Positions 16,584-25,272 of a DNA stretch of 51,692 bases are shown here, piece after piece (the stretch's first letter is position 1; the number at the start of each line of letters is the position of its first letter). The stretch is from an uncultured Clostridia bacterium. Lineage in GTDB: Bacteria > Bacillota > Clostridia > Oscillospirales > Acutalibacteraceae. A program made the translations under genes and the position numbers. The notes beneath the pieces are model-generated. The model saw only the letters and a list, made by a program, of their open reading frames with translations. It ran no database searches and had not been told where the DNA came from. The stretch covers positions 1 to 51,692 of the forward strand of contig CAMVDB010000007.1 in assembly GCA_947166135.1 (NCBI GenBank). Reading direction: 5' to 3'.

Positions 16584-17147
16584 ATGAGAATCAAGAAATG
16601 CAACGCCGTATTATCTCTGCTGACGTGTATCGCGATGCTGCTGCATGTCGGCTGCTCCGCCTTTACCTACCTGACCTTCTACTATAATCCCGTGCTGACC
16701 AAGGCGTTCGCGATCCCGTTCGCGGTGCTGACCTGTCTGCATGCCGTGCTCGGGATGTGCTCGGTGTTCTTCCTGTCCGACGGAACGAGAGCGGGTCTGT
16801 ATCGAAAGCAGAATCGGCGTACGGTCATCCAGCGGGTCACCGCCGCGCTGATCTTCCCGCTGTTGCTGCTGCATATCAACACCTTCGGCTGGCTGAAGGC
16901 TGCGACTGAGTCGGGACAGTATGTGCTGTTTGCGCTGTTGATCGCGGCTCAGATACTCTTTTACCTCGTGGTGTTCGCCCACGCCGCCGTATCGTTCGGC
17001 AGAGCCTTGATCACACTCGGTTGGCTCTGCTCGGAAAAGGCGATGAAAATCGTCGACAGAGTCGCGGGAGTCCTGTGCGGCGTGATGTTCCTGATCACCT
17101 CGTTCGCCGTAGTCAAGGGTCAGATCGCGATGTTCCTGCACGGCTGA
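16584..17147 (+). CDS. Succinate dehydrogenase/fumarate reductase-type cytochrome b membrane subunit
   Basis: A 187-residue protein with five membrane helices. His residues lie within or at the ends of several (MLLHVGC, CLHAVLGM, LLLHINTF, VFAHAAVSF), as needed for haem b ligation. It carries no strong family signature. The call rests on topology, histidines and its position directly before the flavoprotein and iron-sulfur subunits, the C-A-B order of B-type complexes with a five-helix, haem-carrying anchor. ATG 16584 is chosen; a GTG at 16581 is equally close to GAGGTG. The gap to the flavoprotein gene is 11 bp. Confidence 0.75.
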   Translation: MRIKKCNAVLSLLTCIAMLLHVGCSAFTYLTFYYNPVLTKAFAIPFAVLTCLHAVLGMCSVFFLSDGTRAGLYRKQNRRTVIQRVTAALIFPLLLLHINTFGWLKAATESGQYVLFALLIAAQILFYLVVFAHAAVSFGRALITLGWLCSEKAMKIVDRVAGVLCGVMFLITSFAVVKGQIAMFLHG

Positions 17148-17158
17148 CGGAGGCGCTT

Positions 17159-18793
17159 ATGAAGAATGTTTTGATCATCGGCAGCGGTATCGCGGGGCTG
17201 TCCTGCGCGATCCGCTGTGCCGAACAGGGCGTCAAGGCGACGCTGATCTCTCCGTTCCCGTCCGAACGCGCCCAGTCCGTGATGGCGGCGGGCGGTATCA
17301 ATGCGGTCTTGCGGGACTGCGAGGCGGGCGACAGCGTTCACTCCCATATCGAAGATACCCTCAGGGGCGGCAGCTTCCTCGGCGGTAAAAATGCCGTGAC
17401 AGGGCTGTGTACCCGCGCTGAGGAGATCATCCGCTATCTCGAGCGGATCGGTACGGTGTTCTCCGTCGATCCTTCCGGCAGTCCGTCCCGGAGAGCCTTC
17501 GGCGGACAGTCCTACAAGCGCACCTGCTACTGCGGCTCGTCAACGGGCAAGCAGATCGTCTCCGCACTCGTGATGGAGGCACGGCGCTATGAGGCGGCGG
17601 GTCTGATCGAGCGGCGGCTGTGGAGCTGTTTCCACAGCGCCCTGATCCGCGACGGAAGATGCTGCGGCGCGCTGCTGTTTGACGAGAGCACGCGGCGGAT
17701 CGAAGCCGTCTGTGCCGACGCGACGGTCGTTGCTACGGGCGGTCAGAATTCCGTATTCGGCAAGACGACCGGCTCCACCCAGTGCGACGGCTACACGGCG
17801 GGGAGGCTGTTCATGCAGGGCGTGGAGTTGAAGAACCTCGAGTTCATCCAGTACCACCCCACCACCGTCGAGACCGCGCAGAAGCGAATGCTCATTTCCG
17901 AAGCGGTCAGGGGAGAGGGCGGCCGTCTGTTCTATACGGACAGCGGCAGGCGTGTGTACTTTATGGAGGATAAATACGGCAGTCGCGGCAACCTGATGAC
18001 CCGCGACGTCGTATCGCGCGAGATATACGCGGCGGGCAGAGATGTTTACCTCGATATCAGCTTCCTCGAACAAAAGGAGATCGACGAAAGGCTCCCCGAG
18101 GTCAGGGAGCTGTGCAGAAAGTACAGGGGTCTTGATATCGCGCGGGAACCCATCCCCGTCGCTCCGTCGGTGCATTATTTCATGGGCGGTATCGCCGTTC
18201 ACATGAACCACGAGACCAATATCCGCGACCTGTACGCGGTCGGAGAATGTGCCTCGATGTACCACGGCGCGAACCGATTGGGCGGGAACTCGCTGCTGTC
18301 GGCGATCTACGGCGGCTGGACGGCGGCTGAGGAGATCGCGGGCAGAGAAGCCGCTGTCAGGCATTACGATTTCAGCGGGCTCGCCGAGCGCGAGAGCGCG
18401 GCGCTGATGAGCAGGATGGAGACTGAGAGCCGCTTCCCCGTCATGTATATCAGAGATATGCTTTCCGAAACGATGAACGAAAAGCTCGGTATCGTACGCG
18501 ATCAGCCGACGCTCACGGACGGCTTAGCCGATATCGACTACTACCTCTCCGTCGCCGATAAGATCAACTATGATCCCGCTGTGATGCCGTACTTCAACTA
18601 CAGCCTGACAGGGATACTGACGCTGTCAAAGGCGATCCTGACCTGCGCCTTGAGCCGTACCGAGAGCCGCGGCGCACATTACCGCAGCGACTGTCCGCAA
18701 GAGGATGACAGCCTCGCGTACGCCTCGGTCATCACATACGACAACGGCGCTTTCCGCGTCAGATTCGATAAGGAGCATGAATATGAGAGTTAA
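17159..18793 (+). CDS. frdA: Fumarate reductase/succinate dehydrogenase flavoprotein subunit, lacking the covalent-FAD histidine
   Basis: A 544-residue flavoprotein that would interconvert fumarate and succinate. It shows GSGIAG (8-13) for FAD binding, the substrate block QYHPTTV, SEAVRGEGGRL with the catalytic Arg region, SVHYFMGGIAVH and YAVGECASMYHGANRLGGNSL. In canonical FrdA/SdhA a His in SH(T/S)V..GG carries FAD covalently. Here the segment is RAQSVMAAGG and the His position is Gln39, as in non-covalent relatives such as L-aspartate oxidase. ATG 17159 follows GGAGG. It overlaps the next gene by 11 bp. The iron-sulfur and cytochrome partners argue against NadB. Confidence 0.85.
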   Translation: MKNVLIIGSGIAGLSCAIRCAEQGVKATLISPFPSERAQSVMAAGGINAVLRDCEAGDSVHSHIEDTLRGGSFLGGKNAVTGLCTRAEEIIRYLERIGTVFSVDPSGSPSRRAFGGQSYKRTCYCGSSTGKQIVSALVMEARRYEAAGLIERRLWSCFHSALIRDGRCCGALLFDESTRRIEAVCADATVVATGGQNSVFGKTTGSTQCDGYTAGRLFMQGVELKNLEFIQYHPTTVETAQKRMLISEAVRGEGGRLFYTDSGRRVYFMEDKYGSRGNLMTRDVVSREIYAAGRDVYLDISFLEQKEIDERLPEVRELCRKYRGLDIAREPIPVAPSVHYFMGGIAVHMNHETNIRDLYAVGECASMYHGANRLGGNSLLSAIYGGWTAAEEIAGREAAVRHYDFSGLAERESAALMSRMETESRFPVMYIRDMLSETMNEKLGIVRDQPTLTDGLADIDYYLSVADKINYDPAVMPYFNYSLTGILTLSKAILTCALSRTESRGAHYRSDCPQEDDSLAYASVITYDNGAFRVRFDKEHEYES

Positions 18794-19463
18794 GGTATTG
18801 CGTCAGCTGTCGCCTTTTACGGAGCCTTATTGGGAGGAATTCCTCTACGACGGACCCGGGGACAATACCGTCGCGGGGCTGATCGACTATCTGAATTATC
18901 ACGACGATATCGTCGATATCAACGGCAAAAAGACGACGAGGATCGGCTGGGAGTGCTCCTGCTTACAGGGGGTGTGCGGCGGATGCGCGATGGTCGTGAA
19001 CGATATGCCGCGGCTTGCGTGCGAGACCTTTTTGCGGGATTTGAAGGGGGAGGAACTGACTATCCGACCGCTGCGTAAATTCCCCGTGATCCACGATCTG
19101 GTCGTCGACCGCTCCGTCATCCATCAAAATCTGATGAAGTCGGATATCTTCATCGGGGCGTATCAGCCCTCTGACGGGGCGGATCATGAGCATCAGTATT
19201 CGGTTGCGAAGTGCCTCAAATGCGGCCTGTGTCTGGAGGTCTGTCCGAATTATGTGAACGGAGATTCCTTCTTCGGCGCGATCTTCGCGAACGACTGCTA
19301 CCTCGTATCGGCGCGCAACAGCGAAAAGCGCAAAGAGATTACGGAGCTGTATCACAGTCACTTCGGCAACAGCTGCTCGAAGTCCCTCTCCTGCATGGAC
19401 GTCTGCCCGATGAAGATCGAGACGATCGCCTCGATCGCGAAGATGAACAGGCAGCGAGGTTGA
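18783..19463 (+). CDS. frdB: Fumarate reductase/succinate dehydrogenase iron-sulfur subunit
   Basis: A 226-residue electron-transfer subunit linking the flavoprotein to the membrane cytochrome. The N-terminal ferredoxin domain has CSCLQGVCGGC with a later Cys (LACET) for the 2Fe-2S cluster. The C-terminal domain has CLKCGLCLEVCP for 4Fe-4S and CSKSLSCMDVCP for a 3Fe-4S-type site. ATG 18783 lies inside the end of the flavoprotein gene with AAGGAG upstream, indicating coupled translation. Family and order support a three-subunit membrane complex; the direction of the reaction in vivo is not shown, though fumarate reduction is likely in an anaerobe. Confidence 0.9.
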   Translation: MRVKVLRQLSPFTEPYWEEFLYDGPGDNTVAGLIDYLNYHDDIVDINGKKTTRIGWECSCLQGVCGGCAMVVNDMPRLACETFLRDLKGEELTIRPLRKFPVIHDLVVDRSVIHQNLMKSDIFIGAYQPSDGADHEHQYSVAKCLKCGLCLEVCPNYVNGDSFFGAIFANDCYLVSARNSEKRKEITELYHSHFGNSCSKSLSCMDVCPMKIETIASIAKMNRQRG

Positions 19464-19599
19464 TCACGGTACTCCAGAGCTGTTGAAGCGAGCTTTATCG
19501 TCGATCGTAAACATAGTATGAATGATACCATAACTCCGAAGGGGTTTATACTACAGGTTTTTTGACTCTGCATATTAACAATGATATAATAACGGCAGA

Positions 19600-19645
19600 A
19601 AACAGAGAGGCAAGACCGCGGGTCGGTTTCTTGCTCTGTTTGTTT
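19600..19645 (+). terminator. Intrinsic terminator of the fumarate reductase-type operon
   Basis: AAACAGAG-x-GCAAG...CTTG-CTCTGTTT forms a long stem between 19600 and 19641, followed by GTTTATT. Confidence 0.7.
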
Positions 19646-19736
19646 ATTACAGAAAGAGAATTTTCATCGATTTTATGCAGATTACAGTGTTTTTATGCAG
19701 ATCATTCTTGCGTACGGATTTTTTATATGTTAGAAT

Positions 19737-19788
19737 AAAGCAAGCATAAGCCTCTATGACATAAAGCAAGCATAAGCCCCTATGATAC
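19737..19788 (+). repeat. 26-bp tandem repeat, two copies
   Basis: AAAGCAAGCATAAGCC followed by T/C-CTATGA occurs at 19737 and again at 19763 with an exact 26-bp period. Just upstream, TTTTATGCAGAT is repeated with a 20-bp period (19671, 19691). They sit in the 360-bp gap before the RyR operon, where its promoter should be. Nothing else recognisable is seen there besides the terminator at 19600-19645. Confidence 0.8.
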
Positions 19789-19826
19789 ACCGAGCGTATC
19801 GGCAGAATCGTTTTCGGGAGGAACGT

Positions 19827-20294
19827 ATGGATAAGGAGCAGATGATCGCAAGGCTGAAACACGATTATAACTATGATTTCGATTTCCGTTCGTTCCGGAT
19901 ACTCAAGGATCCGGGACCCTATACCATGATCACTTTTTTGACCCGGTTCTATACGTCGGTCAGCTCATTTACAAAGAAAAAGCTCGGCGAGATCGAAGAC
20001 GCCGAGGCGTCAAGCCGCGGCGTACGGATCATCCGGTACAGGGACGCCTTGTTCCATTCGGTGATCGCCCTGCGCTTCGATCCCCCCTGCTTTGACAGCG
20101 GTGACCGGACGTACGACAGCCGCCATACGCTTTATCTGATACACGGGATCTACGATATCTCGGCGGTATACTGCGTCGAAGGTTATCAGATATCGGAGCT
20201 GGTGGTTTTTGACGGCTTGAGAGCCGCTTCCCCTAAGCTGATCGACTATATGAAACAGGCTGGATTCCCGGTAGGACATATCAAGCCGCTGTAG
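19827..20294 (+). CDS. Hypothetical protein, first gene of the RyR operon
   Basis: A 155-residue soluble protein that I do not recognise. It has no signal peptide or membrane helix. Predicted mixed alpha/beta content includes the strands HSVIALRFDPPCF, HTLYLIHGIYDI and SAVYCVEGYQISELVVFDG. ATG 19827 follows GGGAGGA; the frame is open upstream to 19782 but through the 26-bp repeats. It ends 8 bp before the RyR/TrkA-N membrane protein, so it is probably co-transcribed and may be its cytosolic partner. That link is inference from position only. Confidence 0.6.
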   Translation: MDKEQMIARLKHDYNYDFDFRSFRILKDPGPYTMITFLTRFYTSVSSFTKKKLGEIEDAEASSRGVRIIRYRDALFHSVIALRFDPPCFDSGDRTYDSRHTLYLIHGIYDISAVYCVEGYQISELVVFDGLRAASPKLIDYMKQAGFPVGHIKPL

Positions 20295-20302
20295 GTGCTA
20301 TC

Positions 20303-22063
20303 ATGATTTGGAAAATTTGTTACATTCTTTCGATCGCGGTCATCTTACCGGCTGTGATCATCTATATTCATCGTTACAGGATCAAGAAGGTCAAGCTGTC
20401 ATCCGCGCTGAAGCCGCTGTTCGCGGGCTTTTCGATCGGCTTGTTCGTCCTTCTGCTGCCGATCCAGCTGGACGCCTTCGGCACGGGTTTTGCTGACGTT
20501 GTGAAGGCGGTGCTCGCCTCGGTCAACAGAACGCTCAGAGGCTTTGTCCTGACCGATATCAACTTCATGAAGGATACCCAGAGCATCGACAAGAGCCTCT
20601 ATCCGCTGTATTCGACCACGCTCATGATACTGTGCTTTGTGTGTCCGTTCATCAGCTTGAGCTATATCCTGACCTTCTTCTCCAAGCTCAAAGCCGGCCT
20701 GAGGTTCGCTTTTGTACGGTTCCGCCATTTATGCGTGTTCTCGTGCCTGAACGAGGGCTCTCTCGCGTTGGCTCAGGATCTGTCCCGAAAGCACCCCTCC
20801 TGGCGGATGGTCTTCTGCGGGGTCAGCGATCCCGTCAAGGGACCGAACGAGCATCTGATTAATTCGGCGGAGCGTATCCGCGCGATCTGCTTTACGAAGG
20901 ATATCTTATCGGTCAATCTCACGGTACACAGTAAGAAAAAGCTGCTGTTGATCTTCGCAATCAGCGACGATGAACAGAAGAATACCAATGACGCGCTCGG
21001 GTTGCTGTCGAAGTTTCGCGACAGGGACGGCGTAGGTCTGTACCTTTTCTCTACGCTGACCGAAAGCTCCCTGATGCTGTCGGGCGCAGACTGCGGCAAA
21101 GTCAGGGTCAGAAGGATCGATATGCCGCGCAGCCTGATCTATCGTATGCTGTATGATCAGGGCAATCTTCTGTTTGAGAATGCCGAGCAGCTTCCCGACG
21201 GGACCCGCCGTATCTCCGCGGTCATCGTGGGACTGGGCGCCTGCGGCATGCAGATGCTCAAGGCGCTGACATGGTATTGCCAGATGAACGGCTATACGCT
21301 GGTGATCAACGGATTTGACCGCCGTCATAACGCGCGCAGGCAGCTCGAGGCGATGTGTCCCGATATCCTCGACCCCGTATACAACGAAACGGATATCGAG
21401 GGAGAAGCGAACTATACGATCCATATACACGACGGCGTCGAGATACAGTCGGGCGAGTTCAACCGCCTGCTCGGCGAGGCGGATCGACCGACCTTCGCTT
21501 TTGTCGCCTTGGGTGATGACAGCGTTAATATCGATGAATCCGTCAGACTCAGGATTCTTTTTGAACGGCGCAGGATACAGCCCGAGATCTTCACCGTGAT
21601 CAGGAACAGCGACAAGAAGCAGCTGCTCGACCACGCGAAGAATTATAAGGGTCAGGAATATCATATCCATACCATCGGCGATGACGCTTCGGCGTATTCG
21701 GAGCAGGAGATCCTCAGCTCCGAGATCGAGGAGGAAGCGCTCAGGCTGCATAAGGAATGGGGCGATGAGGAGAACTTCTGGCGCTACGAATACAATTATC
21801 AGTCTTCTCTCGTCAGAGCAATCCACAGCAGGGCGGTCGCGGCGCAGTATCCCTCCGATCGGGAGCTTACCGACAGCGAGAAGCTGTCCCGTGCCGTAAC
21901 CGAACATAAGCGATGGAACGCGTATATGCGAACGCAGGGTTACACCTACAGCGGCAGTACGCAAAAATCATCCCGAAACGATCTCGGCAAGCTCCACAAC
22001 GACCTGGTGCCGTTCTCAGAGCTCGAAGAAGCCGAGAAGCAGAAGGATTTTTCCCTTGGTTAA
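20303..22063 (+). CDS. Membrane TrkA-N (NAD-binding)/RyR-domain protein
   Basis: A 586-residue protein. Three N-terminal membrane helices (about 5-26, 36-57, 104-127) are followed by two Rossmann-like units: one starts RHLCVFSCLNEGSLALAQDL and the second has ISAVIVGLGACGMQMLKAL with a GxGxxG loop. The last 60 residues form an RyR domain (RAVTEHKRWNAYMRTQGY, then NDLVPFSELEEAEKQKD), the module repeated in ryanodine receptors. Such bacterial proteins have been proposed as nucleotide-sensing membrane switches or channels. The tandem nucleotide-binding units resemble the RCK arrangement of the channel at 14084-16159, but no filter sequence is visible here. Confidence 0.82.
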   Translation: MIWKICYILSIAVILPAVIIYIHRYRIKKVKLSSALKPLFAGFSIGLFVLLLPIQLDAFGTGFADVVKAVLASVNRTLRGFVLTDINFMKDTQSIDKSLYPLYSTTLMILCFVCPFISLSYILTFFSKLKAGLRFAFVRFRHLCVFSCLNEGSLALAQDLSRKHPSWRMVFCGVSDPVKGPNEHLINSAERIRAICFTKDILSVNLTVHSKKKLLLIFAISDDEQKNTNDALGLLSKFRDRDGVGLYLFSTLTESSLMLSGADCGKVRVRRIDMPRSLIYRMLYDQGNLLFENAEQLPDGTRRISAVIVGLGACGMQMLKALTWYCQMNGYTLVINGFDRRHNARRQLEAMCPDILDPVYNETDIEGEANYTIHIHDGVEIQSGEFNRLLGEADRPTFAFVALGDDSVNIDESVRLRILFERRRIQPEIFTVIRNSDKKQLLDHAKNYKGQEYHIHTIGDDASAYSEQEILSSEIEEEALRLHKEWGDEENFWRYEYNYQSSLVRAIHSRAVAAQYPSDRELTDSEKLSRAVTEHKRWNAYMRTQGYTYSGSTQKSSRNDLGKLHNDLVPFSELEEAEKQKDFSLG

Positions 22064-22083
22064 TACCCATGAAGGAGGAAGCT

Positions 22084-22365
22084 ATGTACCAACCGAAACC
22101 GATCGATACCGGTGATGTCCGCTTATCCGAGGATATCCTGGAGCTTACGGAAAGGATCGCCGAGAACGCCCATGAGGTATGGGCGCAGGGGAGGATCGCC
22201 GAGGGCTGGACCTACGGCGAGACAAAGGACAGTGTCCTGAAAACCACTCCCTGTCTGGTGCCTTACAGCGAACTGCCCGAATCCGAGAAGGATTATGACA
22301 GGAATACCGCGCTGGAGACCCTCAAGCTCATCCAAAAGCTCGGATATAAGATCACGAAGGATTAA
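22084..22365 (+). CDS. Stand-alone RyR-domain protein
   Basis: A 93-residue protein consisting almost only of an RyR domain: LTERIAENAHEVWAQGRIAEGWTYG, then LVPYSELPESEKDYDRNTALETLKLIQKLGY. The pattern (aromatic WAxxRIxxGW, P-Y-xEL-xExEKxxDR) is the canonical RyR signature and is more complete than the domain at the end of the preceding gene. ATG 22084 follows AAGGAGG, 20 bp after that gene. The domain is thought to bind a small nucleotide-like ligand or a partner protein; here it could compete with or modulate the membrane-bound copy. An intrinsic terminator follows. Confidence 0.88.
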   Translation: MYQPKPIDTGDVRLSEDILELTERIAENAHEVWAQGRIAEGWTYGETKDSVLKTTPCLVPYSELPESEKDYDRNTALETLKLIQKLGYKITKD

Positions 22366-22384
22366 TCAGTGTCTGTTAATAATC

Positions 22385-22425
22385 AACAGGCTGCCGCTTT
22401 ACTTGCGACAGCCTGTTACTTTTTG
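22385..22425 (+). terminator. Intrinsic terminator of the RyR operon
   Basis: AACAGGCTG (22385-22393) pairs with CAGCCTGTT (22409-22417), followed by ACTTTTT. It may also serve the convergent phosphatase gene. Confidence 0.8.
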
Positions 22426-22465
22426 TATGGCTTTTCGGTATGATGAGCGTTCCGACGGAAGACGA

Positions 22466-24049
22466 CTATTTGATACGCAGGGTCAGCATGGTGATATCAT
22501 CGTTCTGTTCCGCGCCCGCTGTGAAGCGGTTCAGATCGCTCAGCACGACGTCGATCGGTTCATCGTGATCGGAGCCGAGACAGTGCGAGAGCTGTTCCTC
22601 CAGCCGTTCGGTCGAGTAGTATTCGCCCGCCGTATTCTCCGCTTCGTTCACGCCGTCGGTGTACAGGAAGAGCGTGTCGCCCTTGTTCAACTTCACGACA
22701 GCGTTCTTGAATACCGCGTTTGTGAACAGTCCCGCCGCAACGCCGTGACCGTCCGTCAGCGGCGTGACCTTATCCGACAGGATGTAGGGATAGTTGTGAC
22801 CCGCGTTCGAGTAGGTCAGCTCAGAGGTGCGAGGATCCCAGACCGCCGCGAAGGTCGTGATGAACAGCCTGCGGGAATTGTTCTCGGCAAGCGCCTTGTT
22901 ATACCCGTCCAGTATCTCGGCGGGGGAGTAGCCTTTCTCGGCGTCCTGATGCAGCAGCGTGATCGCGCGCGACATGAACAGCGCCGCGGAGATACCCTTG
23001 CCCGAGACGTCCGCAATCGTCACGAACACCCTGCCGTCGTCGAGGACATGGTAATCATAAAGATCGCCGCCGACGTCCCTTGCGGGCAGCATATAGGCGT
23101 GCAGCCGAACCGTCCCGCTGTCTGTGAGCTCGGGCTGCAGCAGCCCCTTCTGGATACTGCGGGCGATATTCAGCTCCGCCTCGCGGGTATGCTGTTCGCG
23201 GTGGAGCGTGTCGATATCGTTGATGTAGCGGTCGATCTCCTCGGTCATGGTGTTGAAGGAGCTTGCCATCTGCGCAAGCTCGTCGCTGCCCCTGACCGCC
23301 AGCGGCTCTATCCCCTTCTCGCGGTCGGTGACAAAGCTGCTCATGCGCCTGCTGATCCTGCGCAGCGGCTTCGTGACCATGAAGTACAGGATGAGACCAA
23401 AGATGATCAGCATCACCAGCGTAAGCGCGACGGTCAGAAAGGCGATTTGTCTGAAATGTGCCTGGAAGGTGCGCTTGATGCCTGTCAGTGAGATCTCCGC
23501 GCCGATGAGCAGGGGGCTGTCGTAGTCGATGAATTCAAGGCTCCCGCTGTCATAATAGCTGAACACGGGCATGTAGTATACCAGCGTATCATCGAGTTTG
23601 TTCCTGTAGTGGCGAAAGATGCCTTCGCCGTCGGTTTTGTTGAACGCTTCAAGCTCCGCGTCGGTGACCGCTCCCGTTACGCGGACGCCGCTGTATCGGG
23701 TCTTCTTCGCTTCCTCTGAGGCGTCCTCACCGAAGCCGATCACGAGATAGGTGGCGCTTCTGTCCTCCGGATCGATCTCCACCGCATAGATATAGGTGAC
23801 GTCGAACATCTTGCAGTACCGGGCGAACTCGCCCTCGCGCTGGATCTGAGCGGCGGATGAGTAGAGATCCATCGCCTGACTGTATTTTACGGTCGTCTCG
23901 GCGGCGTTCTGGATATTCTGTTTACAGCGCTCCATGTTGCTCTCGTAGGTGATGTTGTAGGTGAGAAGCATCACGACCGCTTCGAGCAGGAGTACGACGG
24001 GCAGCATGAACAGCCCGATCCTGAAGAAAATGGATTTCATCTTATTCAT
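22466..24049 (-). CDS. Sensor serine phosphatase (HAMP plus SpoIIE/PP2C domain)
   Basis: A 527-residue membrane protein with an N-terminal helix (about 9-30) and an extracellular sensor of roughly 160 residues. A second helix (about 205-225) leads into a HAMP linker (KPLRRISRRMSSFVTDREKG). The C-terminal PP2C-type phosphatase has ARSIQKGLLQPEL, PARDVGGDLYDYHVLDDGRVFVTIADVSGKGISAALFM and FLYTDGVNEAEN, with metal-binding aspartates. Relatives such as RsbU and SpoIIE dephosphorylate anti-sigma-factor antagonists. No antagonist or kinase gene is nearby, so the target is unknown. ATG 24049 is preceded by AAGAGG. Confidence 0.9.
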   Translation of the reverse strand: MNKMKSIFFRIGLFMLPVVLLLEAVVMLLTYNITYESNMERCKQNIQNAAETTVKYSQAMDLYSSAAQIQREGEFARYCKMFDVTYIYAVEIDPEDRSATYLVIGFGEDASEEAKKTRYSGVRVTGAVTDAELEAFNKTDGEGIFRHYRNKLDDTLVYYMPVFSYYDSGSLEFIDYDSPLLIGAEISLTGIKRTFQAHFRQIAFLTVALTLVMLIIFGLILYFMVTKPLRRISRRMSSFVTDREKGIEPLAVRGSDELAQMASSFNTMTEEIDRYINDIDTLHREQHTREAELNIARSIQKGLLQPELTDSGTVRLHAYMLPARDVGGDLYDYHVLDDGRVFVTIADVSGKGISAALFMSRAITLLHQDAEKGYSPAEILDGYNKALAENNSRRLFITTFAAVWDPRTSELTYSNAGHNYPYILSDKVTPLTDGHGVAAGLFTNAVFKNAVVKLNKGDTLFLYTDGVNEAENTAGEYYSTERLEEQLSHCLGSDHDEPIDVVLSDLNRFTAGAEQNDDITMLTLRIK

Positions 24050-24498
24050 AGTGCGCCTCTTGGTTCGGTGCCGTTTTTCTTATGAAAATCGCTCTGCTTC
24101 ATGGATTACCTCTTCGTATGATCATCATTTTGTTATCGATTAGATTATATCTTGTTTTACGGATAATGACAACATTTTTTTCTTCTTTTTCTGTCACCGT
24201 TTACAAGAGGCGGCCGGGAGCTCCTCCCTTTTAAGAGAGGAGCCTGCTCCGCTTCAGGCTCGGATGAACATGATTTACCCCACCTGACCTACAGGGAAGT
24301 GCCGCTTCTCTCTGCACTGTCCGAGACCGCATAAACGCTGGATTCCTACTGTGAGTAGAGCTCTTCTACCACATGGCGAGAGAGCAGTAGAAAACTCTAT
24401 TTTATTTGTAGAAGAAATATTGACACCAGTAGCTTTTTATTATACACTGGATTGTGTATAATATTTTTCGGCAAGAACCGACACGGGAGGTGACGGAC
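24050..24498. other. Gene-free divergent intergenic region
   Basis: About 450 bp between divergent genes. It holds GC-rich inverted repeats (GCTCCTC...GAGGAGC around 24220-24245 and GAGCCTG...CAGGCTC around 24239-24261) and, close to the acyltransferase gene, TTGACA at 24420-24425 and TATAAT at 24457-24462, which are not correctly spaced with each other. No open frame, tRNA or riboswitch was recognised. Confidence 0.5.
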
Positions 24499-25272
24499 AT
24501 GGATAAACGCAAGGTGATCTATTATCACGATGAGCTCAACGATGAGTTTTCCACCGCGGTGATCGAGCCGCGCAGGATCGACGAAAGCTATATCTATGAC
24601 CGCCGCGGACCGATCCGCGCCTTCACGCGCTTTTTCTGGTATCGGATCATCGCGACGCCCCTGGCGTTCCTCTATGTCAAGCTCAGCCTGCATCAGCGTT
24701 CCGTCGGTAAAGAGAAGCTGAAACCTTTCTTAAAGACGGGCGTATACCTCTACGGCAACCACACGCAGGATATCGGCGATCCGCTGACCCCGAACGTCTT
24801 TTGCTTCCCGAAGCGGGTCTCCTTCATCGTCCATCCCAACAACGTGTCGATGCCCGTGCTCGGACGGATCAACCCCTCGCTCGGTGCGATCCCCCTGCCC
24901 GATACCCGCGAAGCATACCGCAATTTTCAGGACTGCGTCAGCGGACGTATCGACAAGGGTCACGCGGTGGTCATCTATCCCGAGGCGCATATCTGGCCGT
25001 ATTACACGAAGATCAGACCCTTTCCCGACGCATCCTTCGGCTATTCGTGCAGGAACGGCACCCCTGTGTTCTGCTTCGTCAATACCTATCAGGAGCGCAA
25101 GGGCAGAAAGAAGCCGCGCATGACGACCTATATCGACGGTCCCTTCTACCCCGATATGGAGCTGAGCCTCAAGCAGCGGCGTAAAAAGCTGCGCGACGAG
25201 GTCTATGCGCAGATGTGCAGTCGCGCCGAGAACTCTGATGTTGAAATCATAAAATATATCAAAGCAACATGA
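24499..25272 (+). CDS. PlsC-like lysophospholipid/glycolipid acyltransferase
   Basis: A 257-residue protein of the 1-acylglycerol-3-phosphate acyltransferase superfamily. A short hydrophobic segment (FFWYRIIATPLAFLYVKLSL) precedes the catalytic block GNHTQDIGDPLTP. The His and the following Asp residues are spaced slightly differently from the textbook HxxxxD. A second block YPEAHIWPYYTKIRPF replaces the usual EGTRS-type motif. It shares this variant motif with the C-terminal domain of the fusion at 26353-28137 (YPEQSMWWNYRKPKP), so the two form one subfamily. ATG 24499 follows GGGAGGTGA. The stop lies inside the first unit of a 27-bp repeat array. Confidence 0.8.
   Translation: MDKRKVIYYHDELNDEFSTAVIEPRRIDESYIYDRRGPIRAFTRFFWYRIIATPLAFLYVKLSLHQRSVGKEKLKPFLKTGVYLYGNHTQDIGDPLTPNVFCFPKRVSFIVHPNNVSMPVLGRINPSLGAIPLPDTREAYRNFQDCVSGRIDKGHAVVIYPEAHIWPYYTKIRPFPDASFGYSCRNGTPVFCFVNTYQERKGRKKPRMTTYIDGPFYPDMELSLKQRRKKLRDEVYAQMCSRAENSDVEIIKYIKAT

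Noticed and set aside
17159..18793. L-aspartate oxidase (NadB)
   Set aside because: The missing FAD histidine resembles NadB, but the adjacent cytochrome b-type and three-cluster iron-sulfur subunits identify a membrane fumarate reductase-type complex.
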